A stretch of DNA of 64,000 nt, taken from contig NZ_JAEQBW010000012.1 of NCBI RefSeq assembly GCF_016679925.1, forward strand, positions 1-64,000. The letters are read 5' to 3'. The DNA comes from Marivirga aurantiaca (GTDB lineage Bacteria; Bacteroidota; Bacteroidia; Cytophagales; Cyclobacteriaceae). The position numbers and the translations under genes were made by a program. Below the pieces are notes generated by a model that searched no databases, was not told the origin of the DNA, and saw only the letters and a program-made list of their open reading frames with translations. Below, in pieces: positions 1-7,173 of this stretch; the stretch's first letter is position 1; every line of letters starts with the position of its first letter.

Positions 1-2
1 AG

Positions 3-122
3 ACCTTAGTTGGGTTTTGTGATAAATTTGTTGTTGAACCGAGTGAATATTATAATGCCTCAGAAGTATTCTTTGATATTTCGAGGAAACTAATTCGTCA
101 GGAAGAATTGCTTAATGAATAA
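3..122 (+). CDS. C-terminal end of a truncated unknown protein
   Basis: The reading frame is open from base 3 and gives 39 residues ending in EELLNE before a TAA stop. The start lies outside the window. Nothing in this short tail identifies a family. It stops 11 bases before the first attC-like repeat (134-295), on the same strand and with the same spacing logic as the two genes downstream. It is therefore probably the gene of the preceding cassette-like unit. The frame is the only one of the three forward frames without an early stop, which is modest evidence that it is real. Confidence 0.5.
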   Translation, partial: TLVGFCDKFVVEPSEYYNASEVFFDISRKLIRQEELLNE

Positions 123-133
123 AATACTAAAGT

Positions 134-295
134 TGCCAACATCACCTATGAATGAATGGGGGTTTATAGGTAAGGATAGTTTGGCGGCTCTTGGAAAGTC
201 CGCCACGAGTTGTATATTTATTAATCGTTGTGGCTCTGAGAAGATGGCAAGCTTAGTGTTTTCTAAGCCCCACTCATCATAGCCAGGCGTTGGCA
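134..295 (+). repeat. attC-like folded repeat, copy 1
   Basis: The ends are exact inverted repeats (TGCCAAC at 134-140, GTTGGCA at 289-295). Inside them, TATGAATGAATGGGG (147-161) pairs with CCCCACTCATCATA (268-281), leaving one unpaired A and one mismatch in the left arm. Inner hairpins include TGGCGG (182-187) with CCGCCA (200-205) and GCCAC (202-206) with GTGGC (230-234). A second copy at 937-1095 has the same 15-nt and 14-nt arms. Terminal AAC...GTT boxes, an asymmetric stem with an extra base, and position right after a gene are the hallmarks of integron attC sites. The outer boxes match the RYYYAAC/GTTRRRY consensus only partly. A MITE-like element is the alternative. Confidence 0.6.
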
Positions 296-301
296 TCCAT
301 T

Positions 302-700
302 ATGGAACTCAAAAAATTAATCAAAATCAGCAATTTCATTTATCTGCTTACCTTAGTTGTGATAATACCTTTGTATCTAGTGATTTATGCAGCTTCTGGC
401 CATAGGTTTAACTTCACAAACGAGGATATTTTTTGGATCTCTATCGTTTCAGGTGCTATCCTGACTTTCTTCATCAACAGAATTAGGAACAATTTCATCA
501 GTAGACTATTTGTAGGAATTTTAGCAACAATCATTCTATTTGGTGCTACTCAAATAGCGTGGAGTCAATTGAACTTTAAATTCGGAGATGATGGAGGATT
601 GGTTGTAGTAATTTTACTAACTGTTTGGCCCATTATCTTTCTCATTGCTAATGTTCTATTCATCTATTCACTCTTCTTACGACCTCCCTTGAATTCCTAA
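302..700 (+). CDS. small multi-pass membrane protein in a cassette-like unit
   Basis: A 132-residue protein with about four hydrophobic segments (roughly residues 10-32, 42-58, 66-88 and 98-124) and a short polar C-terminus. I do not recognise the family. I chose the ATG at 302. A TTG at 290 would add four residues but lies inside the GTT box of the repeat. The ATG is only about 7 bases after the repeat, with no room for a conventional ribosome binding site, as is common for genes at the 5' edge of integron cassettes. It is followed 12 bases later by a second small membrane-protein gene, so the two probably form one unit ending at the repeat at 937-1095. Confidence 0.6.
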   Translation: MELKKLIKISNFIYLLTLVVIIPLYLVIYAASGHRFNFTNEDIFWISIVSGAILTFFINRIRNNFISRLFVGILATIILFGATQIAWSQLNFKFGDDGGLVVVILLTVWPIIFLIANVLFIYSLFLRPPLNS

Positions 701-712
701 TCTTTGTAATAA

Positions 713-958
713 ATGAACACCAAGAGATACATATACATTGTTGGAACCTTAGGAAACTTAATCCTAGTAATTAAATATTACTGGGACATGAACACGATCA
801 ACTGTGAACCCTGCCTTCCCAATTCTCCGTGTCCGCCATGTAGAACAGAATATATGGACAATTTTTGGATATATTTTGTAATATGGAATCTGATAGGGTT
901 TGTATATTTCGAAATTAGAAAAAGGACTAGAAAGGATGCGAACACCAACTATGAATGA
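713..958 (+). CDS. small two-TM protein with a cysteine-rich loop, cassette-like
   Basis: An 81-residue protein with a hydrophobic segment near residues 7-24, a loop holding four cysteines in the pattern CEPC-x5-C-x2-C around residues 31-43, and a second hydrophobic segment near 51-66. The tail is basic. The family is not recognised; the paired cysteines could bind a metal or form disulfides if the loop is periplasmic. The stop codon (956-958) lies inside the left arm of the second attC-like repeat, so the repeat supplies the end of the gene. This is typical of cassette genes and argues that gene and repeat move as one unit. Confidence 0.6.
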   Translation: MNTKRYIYIVGTLGNLILVIKYYWDMNTINCEPCLPNSPCPPCRTEYMDNFWIYFVIWNLIGFVYFEIRKRTRKDANTNYE

Positions 959-1095
959 ATGGGGTTTCATCAGTCAGGAAAGTTTGGCGGTACTTGGAAA
1001 ATCAGCCACAATGTTTAAATTTATTAATTGCTGTGGCTGTGCAAGTTTAGTGCTTTCTAAGCTAAGCCCCACTCATCATAGCCTTAGCGTTGTAA
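937..1095 (+). repeat. attC-like folded repeat, copy 2
   Basis: Homologous to the repeat at 134-295 along its whole length. It has the same TATGAATGAATGGGG arm (950-964) and CCCCACTCATCATA arm (1067-1080), the same central GTTTGGCGG block, the same TTTATTAAT loop and the same TTAGTG...CTAAGC hairpin. The outer boxes are less symmetrical here (GAAC/CCAAC on the left, GTTGTAA on the right). The left arm overlaps the end of the 81-aa gene. The copies share orientation and are about 800 bases apart. No third copy was seen further right, so the array would end here. Confidence 0.6.
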
Positions 1096-1414
1096 AGCAT
1101 TTGGGTACGGTAAAGAGATTGACAAGGAGATACTCCATAGCTAAACTAATGTTTCTTTAAAGCGCTTTTTCTTTTGGGAAATCCCTAAAATAACGTATTA
1201 TTGAAACTGATTTTAATCTATACAAAATTGAAGTTCATATTTAAACCGATACTCAACCTGGAGGTAACCAGATTTGAATTATTGAATTTGCAGCCCATCT
1301 TTGACTGTTAGTGATACGCTGAAATTAACATGGTGATAAAGCTTTTATGCTTCACTATTTTTCAGATAGTTAGCTCATTAACTATTTTTCTTATCACAAT
1401 ACATTTTAAAATCA
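1096..1414. other. gene-free stretch between cassette region and isoaspartyl peptidase
   Basis: No convincing gene. The 5' part (to about 1200) holds remnants with no recognised similarity. The 3' part is the leader of the isoaspartyl peptidase gene and contains the shared regulatory motif at 1282-1316 plus an AT-rich segment with the short complementary pair GTGATAA/TTATCAC at about 1332 and 1390. Confidence 0.6.
1282..1316 (+). promoter_or_regulatory. shared cyanophycin-locus motif, copy 1 (isoaspartyl peptidase)
   Basis: Contains TTGCAGCC (1288-1295), then four bases, then TTTGACTGTTAGTGATA. The same string with the same spacing occurs upstream of susC (13963-13997) and of the secreted S51 peptidase gene (16163-16197), both on the other strand. 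The shared core is TTGCAGCCNATNTTTGAYTG. The motif ends 98 bases before the start codon. The NANNTTTG part resembles the Bacteroidota -7 promoter element (TANNTTTG), so it may be promoter plus activator site rather than an operator alone. Confidence 0.75.
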
Positions 1415-2338
1415 ATGCAAAAATATATTATAGCTATACATGGTGGTGCCGGCACTATCTTAAAAAAACATTTATCTCTGGAACAAGAAACAGCATATCA
1501 TGAGGCTTTAAGAGAAGCTTTGGAATTAGGACATGAGGTTTTGAATAAGAAAGGTACTGCTATTGAAGCCGTAACTCAAGCTGTAGAATCTATGGAAGAT
1601 AGCCCACTATTTAATGCAGGAAAAGGTGCTGTATATTCCAATGAAGGAAAGAATGAAATGGAAGCTTCCATTATGGAGGGGAAAAATTTAAATGCAGGAG
1701 CAGTTGCCGGCATAAGCAACATTAAAAATCCTATTCAGCTTGCTAAGACAATTTTACACGATCCCGAATTTGTTTACCTGATTGGTCATGGGGCTGAAGA
1801 ATATGCCGAAAAAAGAAAGCTCGACAAGGTGTCATCTGAATATTTTCGAACTAAGTTTAGAGAAGAGCAATGGTTAGCGGCAAAGAGTGAAGGTAAAGTA
1901 ATTTTAGATCATGATGCCGACAAAAAGTTTGGTACAGTAGGGGCAGTTGCTTTGGATAGTTTTGGCGATTTGGCAGCAGCTACCTCCACAGGTGGCTTAA
2001 CCAATAAAAAATATGGCCGGATTGGAGATAGCTCTGTAATAGGAAGTGGAACTTATGCCAATAATAATACCTGTGCTATTTCCTGCACAGGTTATGGAGA
2101 ATATTTTCTAAGAGCCGTTGTAGCTTATGATGTGGCCTGTCTGATGGATTATAAAGGATTAAGTTTAGCTGATGCCTGCCATGAAGTAGTGATGGGAAAA
2201 TTAGTGAAAATGAGGGGAGAAGGCGGTCTAATAGCTGTTGACGCCAAAGGGAACTATCAGTTTAGCTTTAATTCCGAAGGGATGTACCGTGGAGTTGTTG
2301 GCTCTGAAGTAAAATTGGGAACTTATATTTTTAAATAA
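1415..2338 (+). CDS. iaaA: isoaspartyl peptidase / plant-type L-asparaginase
   Basis: A 307-residue Ntn-hydrolase of the asparaginase-2 family. The N-terminus has the family signature HGGAGT (residues 9-14). The autocleavage site and nucleophile is Thr174 in FGTVGAVA, followed by the substrate-binding stretch STGGLTNKKYGRIGDS, with Arg202 and Asp205 as likely ligands of the substrate amino and carboxyl groups. It has no signal peptide, so it should act in the cytoplasm, cleaving beta-aspartyl dipeptides such as beta-Asp-Arg and possibly L-asparagine. Its leader carries the motif also found before susC and an S51 peptidase gene. This supports a role in the last step of cyanophycin breakdown. 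The substrate preference is inferred, not shown. Confidence 0.93.
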   Translation: MQKYIIAIHGGAGTILKKHLSLEQETAYHEALREALELGHEVLNKKGTAIEAVTQAVESMEDSPLFNAGKGAVYSNEGKNEMEASIMEGKNLNAGAVAGISNIKNPIQLAKTILHDPEFVYLIGHGAEEYAEKRKLDKVSSEYFRTKFREEQWLAAKSEGKVILDHDADKKFGTVGAVALDSFGDLAAATSTGGLTNKKYGRIGDSSVIGSGTYANNNTCAISCTGYGEYFLRAVVAYDVACLMDYKGLSLADACHEVVMGKLVKMRGEGGLIAVDAKGNYQFSFNSEGMYRGVVGSEVKLGTYIFK

Positions 2339-2753
2339 TGAGCGAGGGTTTATCAACAGCGTAAGCTTATCAAAGGATCATAATCGCATCGGATACTCTT
2401 GATAAATGCTCCAATGTTCGAAAACCAAATAAACTTTGCTCGAGAAAGTGGGTGGGAGGACAAAAAGGCGGGGAGTGCTTGGAATTGCAGCGTGGAAGCA
2501 TCTTTTTGTCTTGATTTTTTCAATCTTTTGTATCAAGACAAAAGATGAAGAATAAAATTTGGTTTAAAAATGTATAAAATTTAAGTTAAATATTAAATGA
2601 AATTCCTGTTTTCTGAGGTTTTGTACTTTGATTTAAATTTAAAGAAACACTAATAAAAGCAAGGATACCCAGTTTATAGGTGAAATTTATTTTTCATGAG
2701 AAGCCCACATCATCTGAAACCATTGTAATGATAATGTAATTATCTTTGTATGG
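2339..2753. other. intergenic stretch without a gene
   Basis: No coding region on either strand is supported. It lies between two converging genes and holds a long imperfect stem-loop at 2504-2543, listed separately. The segment 2345-2500 is richer in G+C than the AT-rich segment after 2545 but shows nothing I recognise. Confidence 0.5.
2504..2543. repeat. stem-loop, possible REP-like unit or terminator
   Basis: The arms TTTTGTCTTGAT (2504-2515) and ATCAAGACAAAA (2532-2543) are perfectly complementary around a 16-base loop. The loop itself contains TCTTTTGT, which can pair alternatively with ACAAAAGA at 2538-2545. It lies between the convergent isoaspartyl peptidase and pseudouridine synthase genes, so it may end transcription from either side, although neither side has a clean T-run. 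Confidence 0.4.
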
Positions 2754-4403
2754 TTACTTAGCTATTCCGAATTGAGGATCTAAATGAAATTTAAGCTTCT
2801 TTCCACTTTGGGGATGGAGGAAATGAATATATGCTGCATGAAGCTTTAACCTATCAGCTTTGGTACCGTAAAGTTTATCTCCTACAATTGGCCTGTTCAA
2901 ACCATCAGGATGAGCAGCGTGAACCCGAAGTTGGTGCGTTCTGCCACTAATAGGAGTAAACTGCACCATCGTATGATTTTCGCTACGCTCTAATACTTTC
3001 CATAGTGTTTTAGCCGGTCTCCCCGTATCAAAACACACTTTCTGCATGGGACGGTTATTTTCATCCACTGTAAGAGGTAAATGAATAGCACCTGAATCTC
3101 CTTCAACTATTCCTTCAAGCACGGCTAAATAAGTTTTTTTGATAGTTCGCTGAATAAACTGGCTTTGTATGACTTTGTAAATTTCTTTTGTTTTTGTAAT
3201 AATCATTAGTCCGGAAGTAAGCTTATCCAACCGATGCGCTACCAATGGACCGGTAGCTTCGGGGAACATTTGCTGCATGCGTGTAAATACAGAATCTTTG
3301 ATTTCTTTAGCTGGTGTGGTAAGCAGTCCGGACGGCTTATTAATGACCAATAAATAATCATCTTCATAAAGGATATTAATTTCCTTGTCATCTGCAGAAT
3401 AACTGAGCATAGGATCATCTTCTACAGAAAGTCCTTCCAGCATATGAGCCAATATAGGTTTACACTTACCGCTACAGGCAGGATAATACCTGCCTTCTTT
3501 TCGAAGTTCGGCTTTTGGAGCCTTCCCCCACCAAAATTCCCCCATTGCCAATGGCTTCATTTGGTTTTCAAACGCATATTGCAAAAGTTTTGGAGCAGCA
3601 CAATCTCCCGCACCTCCCGGAGGTGGGCCCGACTCTTCAAATATTTCACTTAAGCTTTTTACGTCTCCTTTTATATTTAAAAATTGATACTGATTAAATA
3701 GTTGTTGTTGCAAATCAGCTGAGGTATTTTTGCGCTCGGTTTTGAGAGCATTGATTTTATTTTCATAAACATCCACTTTTGATTGAATAGCGGAAATTCT
3801 ACTATTTAAGCTTTCCCTCAATTGTTTATAATTGTAATGGTTGGCAATGCTTTCATATTCCAGTTTTTTTTGAAGCTCCTCAAATTCTTCGGGAGTCATA
3901 TTTTGTCGAGCCACTTCACGTTGGCTCTTCCGATCCATCTTAGCCGAATGCTTCAGTTGCTGTTGCGCCTCCAGTTCGGTGGTAACAAGTGCTTTCTCCT
4001 GCTTTAATAAATCCAACAGTTCCAAATATTCAGGATCATTTTCCAGTGCAACCACTTGTTGGTTGATTTCAAACAACTGGTTCTCCCCTTTTTTAAAAAA
4101 ACCATTCTTATGAAGGCGATCGTGGATAGGAGGAACAAAATTAAGCGCATGTTCATAATGCTCCACCTGACCAGAAAAGGCCGTAAGATAACCCAGCTCG
4201 TTGTGCTTATTCCGAACTACCAGCACCCCATACATCTTTCCTCCAATTTCCTGCCCATTATAGTTGACTTTCAATTGTTCCTGCACTTCTTTAGCTGCCA
4301 GTTCAGTCAACGGATGAGGCTCATAAGAAAATGGGAAAGTAAACTTTTCAGGCAACTTATAAACTACTGATTGCTTGAAAGCTATAAAGTGATTATCGGA
4401 CAT
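2754..4403 (-). CDS. RluA-family RNA pseudouridine synthase with long N-terminal extension
   Basis: 549 residues. The C-terminal ~220 residues form a pseudouridine synthase domain with the catalytic motif HRLDKLTSG (Asp near residue 392) and the conserved GRTHQLRVHA block near 484. Before it, roughly residues 110-225 are rich in Glu, Lys and Gln and look like a coiled coil. A Cys- and Trp-containing block (GAGDCAAPKLLQYAF, near 265-280) precedes the catalytic domain. The family normally needs only about 220-320 residues, but ~550-residue versions with this architecture are known in Bacteroidota and gammaproteobacteria. It probably modifies a uridine in rRNA or tRNA; the target cannot be read from sequence. 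It is monocistronic and looks unrelated to the peptide-utilisation genes around it. Confidence 0.9.
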   Translation of the reverse strand: MSDNHFIAFKQSVVYKLPEKFTFPFSYEPHPLTELAAKEVQEQLKVNYNGQEIGGKMYGVLVVRNKHNELGYLTAFSGQVEHYEHALNFVPPIHDRLHKNGFFKKGENQLFEINQQVVALENDPEYLELLDLLKQEKALVTTELEAQQQLKHSAKMDRKSQREVARQNMTPEEFEELQKKLEYESIANHYNYKQLRESLNSRISAIQSKVDVYENKINALKTERKNTSADLQQQLFNQYQFLNIKGDVKSLSEIFEESGPPPGGAGDCAAPKLLQYAFENQMKPLAMGEFWWGKAPKAELRKEGRYYPACSGKCKPILAHMLEGLSVEDDPMLSYSADDKEINILYEDDYLLVINKPSGLLTTPAKEIKDSVFTRMQQMFPEATGPLVAHRLDKLTSGLMIITKTKEIYKVIQSQFIQRTIKKTYLAVLEGIVEGDSGAIHLPLTVDENNRPMQKVCFDTGRPAKTLWKVLERSENHTMVQFTPISGRTHQLRVHAAHPDGLNRPIVGDKLYGTKADRLKLHAAYIHFLHPQSGKKLKFHLDPQFGIAK

Positions 4404-4598
4404 TTTATTACGCTACTTGATTTTTATGTCTCTTAGTTTTTCCAGTTATGAGACTAGTGCTAACCAACTGCAAAAGTAAGGATATTTATGCAGGATTATG
4501 ATTGTAAGCTTAAGCTATTTGAAGTGATGATAGATACTAACTTTCGGTCATCAACTTTTGATTTCAATCTTCATTTGGTATAGGTAATAATAAATTGC
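4404..4598. other. upstream region of the pseudouridine synthase gene
   Basis: AT-rich, with no gene. It presumably contains the promoter of the minus-strand pseudouridine synthase gene. Together with the MITE-like element (4599-4896) it makes up the 497-base gap before the transporter gene. Confidence 0.4.
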
Positions 4599-4896
4599 TA
4601 TTTAGGGCTTGCTTAAAAACAGATTTTGATAGCAAAAATGGAGTTTATATTATTTTAATCAATGATTATTTAGCAATAGTTTTTCAGCAAGTGCAAGCTT
4701 TTATAAAGTTAATGTTCATATTATTTACACTAAAAAATCAAAATCTGATTTTTTAGTGCTCAAGCCTCAAGCACCTCATCTACTTCCTGGGCTTCAGCTC
4801 GAAGTATAAACATACATTTTCACTTTGCCCAGTTGTATAACTTGTCCCGGGAAAACGGGATAAGGCACTTGAGACTTTTTAAGCAGGCCCTATTTA
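4599..4896. mobile_element. MITE-like element with terminal inverted repeats and 6-bp target duplication
   Basis: The ends GGGCTTGCTTAAAAA (4605-4619) and TTTTTAAGCAGGCCC (4876-4890) are inverted repeats with a single mismatch. Both are bordered on the outside by the direct repeat TATTTA (4599-4604 and 4891-4896), which is what a 6-bp target-site duplication looks like. The 286-bp body has no open frame of note, so the element must be mobilised in trans by a transposase encoded elsewhere. It sits four bases beyond the stop codon of the YfcC-type transporter. The internal palindrome at 4729-4757 may now serve as that operon's terminator. Terminal GGGC-TGCT-AAAAA sequences occur in some IS4/IS1634-like groups, but I cannot assign a family. 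Confidence 0.7.
4729..4757 (-). terminator. strong palindrome inside the MITE, possible terminator
   Basis: ACTAAAAAATCA (4729-4740) and TGATTTTTTAGT (4746-4757) are perfectly complementary around a 5-base loop. It is the first strong hairpin downstream of the minus-strand transporter operon, about 145 bases after its stop codon. The U-rich arm would suit factor-independent termination in either direction, but the stem is AT-rich. Confidence 0.45.
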
Positions 4897-4900
4897 ATTG

Positions 4901-6271
4901 TTAAGCCCACTCAAAAAATAATACGGGGGGAATTAACAATAACATAGCCAGAATGGTAAAGGCTATAATAATAGGAAGTGACCATTTCAGCCATTTTTCA
5001 TAGGGAATTTTGGCAATGGACAATACACCCATTGTCACACCGCTAGTGGGGATTATAAGATTGGAAATACCATCTCCAAACTGAAAGGCCAATACTGCAG
5101 TTTGCCTGCCAATCCCCAATAAATCACTTAATGGCGCCATAATAGGCATAGTTAATGCGGCTTGTCCTGAACCCGAGGGTAAAAAGAAATTGAACAGACT
5201 TTGAACCAAAAACATGACCTGAATAGATAAATAACCCGGCATGCCATCAGCCAAGCCCGCAAGATTATATAAAATAGTATCAATAATTTTACCATCTGTA
5301 GCCAAAATCAACATTCCTTTTGATAAAGCTACTACTAAAGCAGCCGGCATTAAATCCTTTGCACCCTCTATAAATGCATCAATAGTTTTCTGCATTTTTA
5401 ATCTACCCAAAACAGCTGAAAATATTCCCAAGCCTACAAACAATGCGGCAATTTCATTAATATACCAATCCCATTCATTCACTCCATAAATAAGTAGGAC
5501 GATGGTCAAGGCGAATAATATGAGTATTATTTTTCTTAAAATAGTAAAGGAAACTTGCTCCGGGGCAGCATTTAAAGAAGCATTGGTATGGTAGGGTGTA
5601 ATTCGGTTTCTATCCAATAAAAAACAATAACGCAATATGAAAATATTAACAGCAACTGTGAAACAAAGCCACACAACCAATCGGTATTCCATTCCGCTAA
5701 AAGGGGTGAGTTCAGCTATTCCTTGTGCCACACCTATAGTAAATGGGTTAGCAAATGCCCCGGCAAAACCGGCTCCGGCTCCTAAAAAAGGAATGGCCAC
5801 ACCTACTAACACATCATAATTTAAAGCACGTGCCAATGGAATAGTGATTAAAATAAATACCAAAACCTCCTCACTCATTCCAAATGTGGCTCCGGCCAAT
5901 GAAAATAAGGTAATAATAATGGGCAGAATCCACTTTTTGGAAGCAGGATATCGATAACTATAGCTTACCACGTACTGCAAAGCTGCATCTATAGCTCCTG
6001 TTGCATTAATGATAGAAAAAGCTCCTCCTACCAACAATATAAAAGCAATGATTTGGGCTGCGGACTGGAAACCCGCTATGGGAGCTTGTAACAAATCAAA
6101 CAACCCTTGGGGCTCAGCCTCCACAAAAGAAAAAGAATCCGGATCAATTACTTCCCTGCCATTCACTACTTCCCTTTGATACTCCCCTGCCGGAATAAGC
6201 CATGTGAGCAATGTAAATATGACCAATATGGTAAATATAATAATGAGGGTATCCGGAAGCTTCTTTATCAT
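4901..6271 (-). CDS. YfcC/DcuC-family membrane transporter
   Basis: 456 residues with about 12 hydrophobic segments. The N-terminal motif LTWLIPAGEY (near residues 22-31) and the glycine-rich segments near GAGAGFAGAFANPFT and FFLPSGSGQAALTMP are typical of the C4-dicarboxylate anaerobic carrier-like (YfcC) group. Members of this family include arginine/ornithine exchangers in arc operons of some Firmicutes, while others are dicarboxylate carriers. Its ATG overlaps the stop of the upstream S51 lipoprotein peptidase gene (ATGA overlap), so the two are translationally coupled. In this locus the likely cargo is beta-Asp-Arg, arginine or aspartate crossing the inner membrane. That is inferred from neighbours. 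Confidence 0.85.
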   Translation of the reverse strand: MIKKLPDTLIIIFTILVIFTLLTWLIPAGEYQREVVNGREVIDPDSFSFVEAEPQGLFDLLQAPIAGFQSAAQIIAFILLVGGAFSIINATGAIDAALQYVVSYSYRYPASKKWILPIIITLFSLAGATFGMSEEVLVFILITIPLARALNYDVLVGVAIPFLGAGAGFAGAFANPFTIGVAQGIAELTPFSGMEYRLVVWLCFTVAVNIFILRYCFLLDRNRITPYHTNASLNAAPEQVSFTILRKIILILFALTIVLLIYGVNEWDWYINEIAALFVGLGIFSAVLGRLKMQKTIDAFIEGAKDLMPAALVVALSKGMLILATDGKIIDTILYNLAGLADGMPGYLSIQVMFLVQSLFNFFLPSGSGQAALTMPIMAPLSDLLGIGRQTAVLAFQFGDGISNLIIPTSGVTMGVLSIAKIPYEKWLKWSLPIIIAFTILAMLLLIPPVLFFEWA

Positions 6272-7116
6272 TGTGACAGTTTAAATTTTTCAGAAGGAAG
6301 ATAAATATTCAATTGGATATTTTCGGCACCCATTATTCCAGTTTTATGTTTTGTTGTTCCAGATTTATTTTCAAAAGTAATCACTTGCCACTCACCATAC
6401 ACTGTTGCGCTGTCATTTTTGACATAAATAGCAGTAGATTCATCAATTCCTATTCCTTTATGATCAGGCATTTCCATAATTGCTGTCAACAATCTATTGT
6501 ATCTACTTCTATAAACAAAGTGCTGATCTATGATGATACGCTGTGGCAACAAAGCTAAGCCCGAGTCAAATATGATATTATCCTTCTCTATTGTTCTAAA
6601 AGTGGGTTGGTAATCAGGGTGCTTTTTCTCATCTCCTGTAATCATCAGATGGCTCATAACTGCCGCCCCTGCACTAGTGCCGGCTATTACAGCTCCGTTT
6701 TCATAAGCAATTTTTATAGCTTTTCTTTCAGATTCAGATAGTGCCTCCATGAGTTTTCGCTGGTCACCACCAGCCAAATAGATTAAAGAAGCTTTAGAAA
6801 GACTGTTCTTTTCTGTATGGGAAAGAACAGTGTAATCTTTCATGTGGTGAATTCCTCTTTCCTGAAATTGTAAGTTGGCGTAGTAAAAAGCAGAATCATC
6901 GGCCGATGCCATAGGCAGAATAAATCCTTTCCCTTCTTTTATACTTGAAACTTTCACCAGGGCATCTATCATTTCTGCAGGCCTGGAGCCTCCACCTATG
7001 ATGAAAAGGCCTCCTTTAGAAGATTCACTAATGTCGTTTGTATCAATTTCTGTGTTTTTTTCCGGCTGGCAGGAAAAAGACAAAAGAATAATAAAGAGTA
7101 ATATATGTTTTATCAT
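6268..7116 (-). CDS. cyanophycinase-like S51 serine peptidase, lipoprotein
   Basis: 282 residues. Residues 1-16 are a lipoprotein signal ending in a SFSC lipobox (Cys16), so the enzyme is membrane-anchored outside the cytoplasm. Family S51 motifs follow in order: IIGGGSRP (39-46), LAGGDQ (114-119), the nucleophile elbow AGTSAGAA with Ser148, the DQHF motif with His199 and RYNRLL, and GIGIDESTA (221-229). The last two are more typical of cyanophycinase than of the shorter alpha-aspartyl dipeptidase PepE. It would release beta-Asp-Arg dipeptides from cyanophycin. It overlaps the transporter gene by four bases and begins just after a terminator-like hairpin (7121-7154). Confidence 0.88.
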   Translation of the reverse strand: MIKHILLFIILLSFSCQPEKNTEIDTNDISESSKGGLFIIGGGSRPAEMIDALVKVSSIKEGKGFILPMASADDSAFYYANLQFQERGIHHMKDYTVLSHTEKNSLSKASLIYLAGGDQRKLMEALSESERKAIKIAYENGAVIAGTSAGAAVMSHLMITGDEKKHPDYQPTFRTIEKDNIIFDSGLALLPQRIIIDQHFVYRSRYNRLLTAIMEMPDHKGIGIDESTAIYVKNDSATVYGEWQVITFENKSGTTKHKTGIMGAENIQLNIYLPSEKFKLSQ

Positions 7117-7120
7117 TATT

Positions 7121-7154
7121 CAAAAAAAATAAAGTCGGAAGAAAATCTTCCGGC
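7121..7154 (-). terminator. terminator-like hairpin inside the operon
   Basis: On the minus strand GCCGGAAGA, a short AT loop and TCTTCCGAC form a hairpin, followed at once by a T-rich run (TTTATTTTTTTT), the standard layout of an intrinsic terminator. It lies in the 57-base gap between the second PKD/propeller gene and the S51 lipoprotein gene. The next ATG starts five bases after the T-run. It may reduce read-through, so that the peptidase and transporter are made at lower levels than the upstream surface proteins. Confidence 0.7.
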
Positions 7155-7173
7155 TTCAAAACTAACCATTTAT

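Noticed and set aside
90-296. A 68-codon minus-strand frame across the first attC-like repeat
   Set aside because: Its codons are the inverted-repeat arms of the repeat. It is a by-product of the structure, as is the frame at 764-970.
900-1160. An 86-codon plus-strand frame across the second attC-like repeat
   Set aside because: It reads straight through the folded repeat, overlaps the supported 81-aa gene out of frame, and a similar peptide could be read from the first copy only because the DNA repeats.
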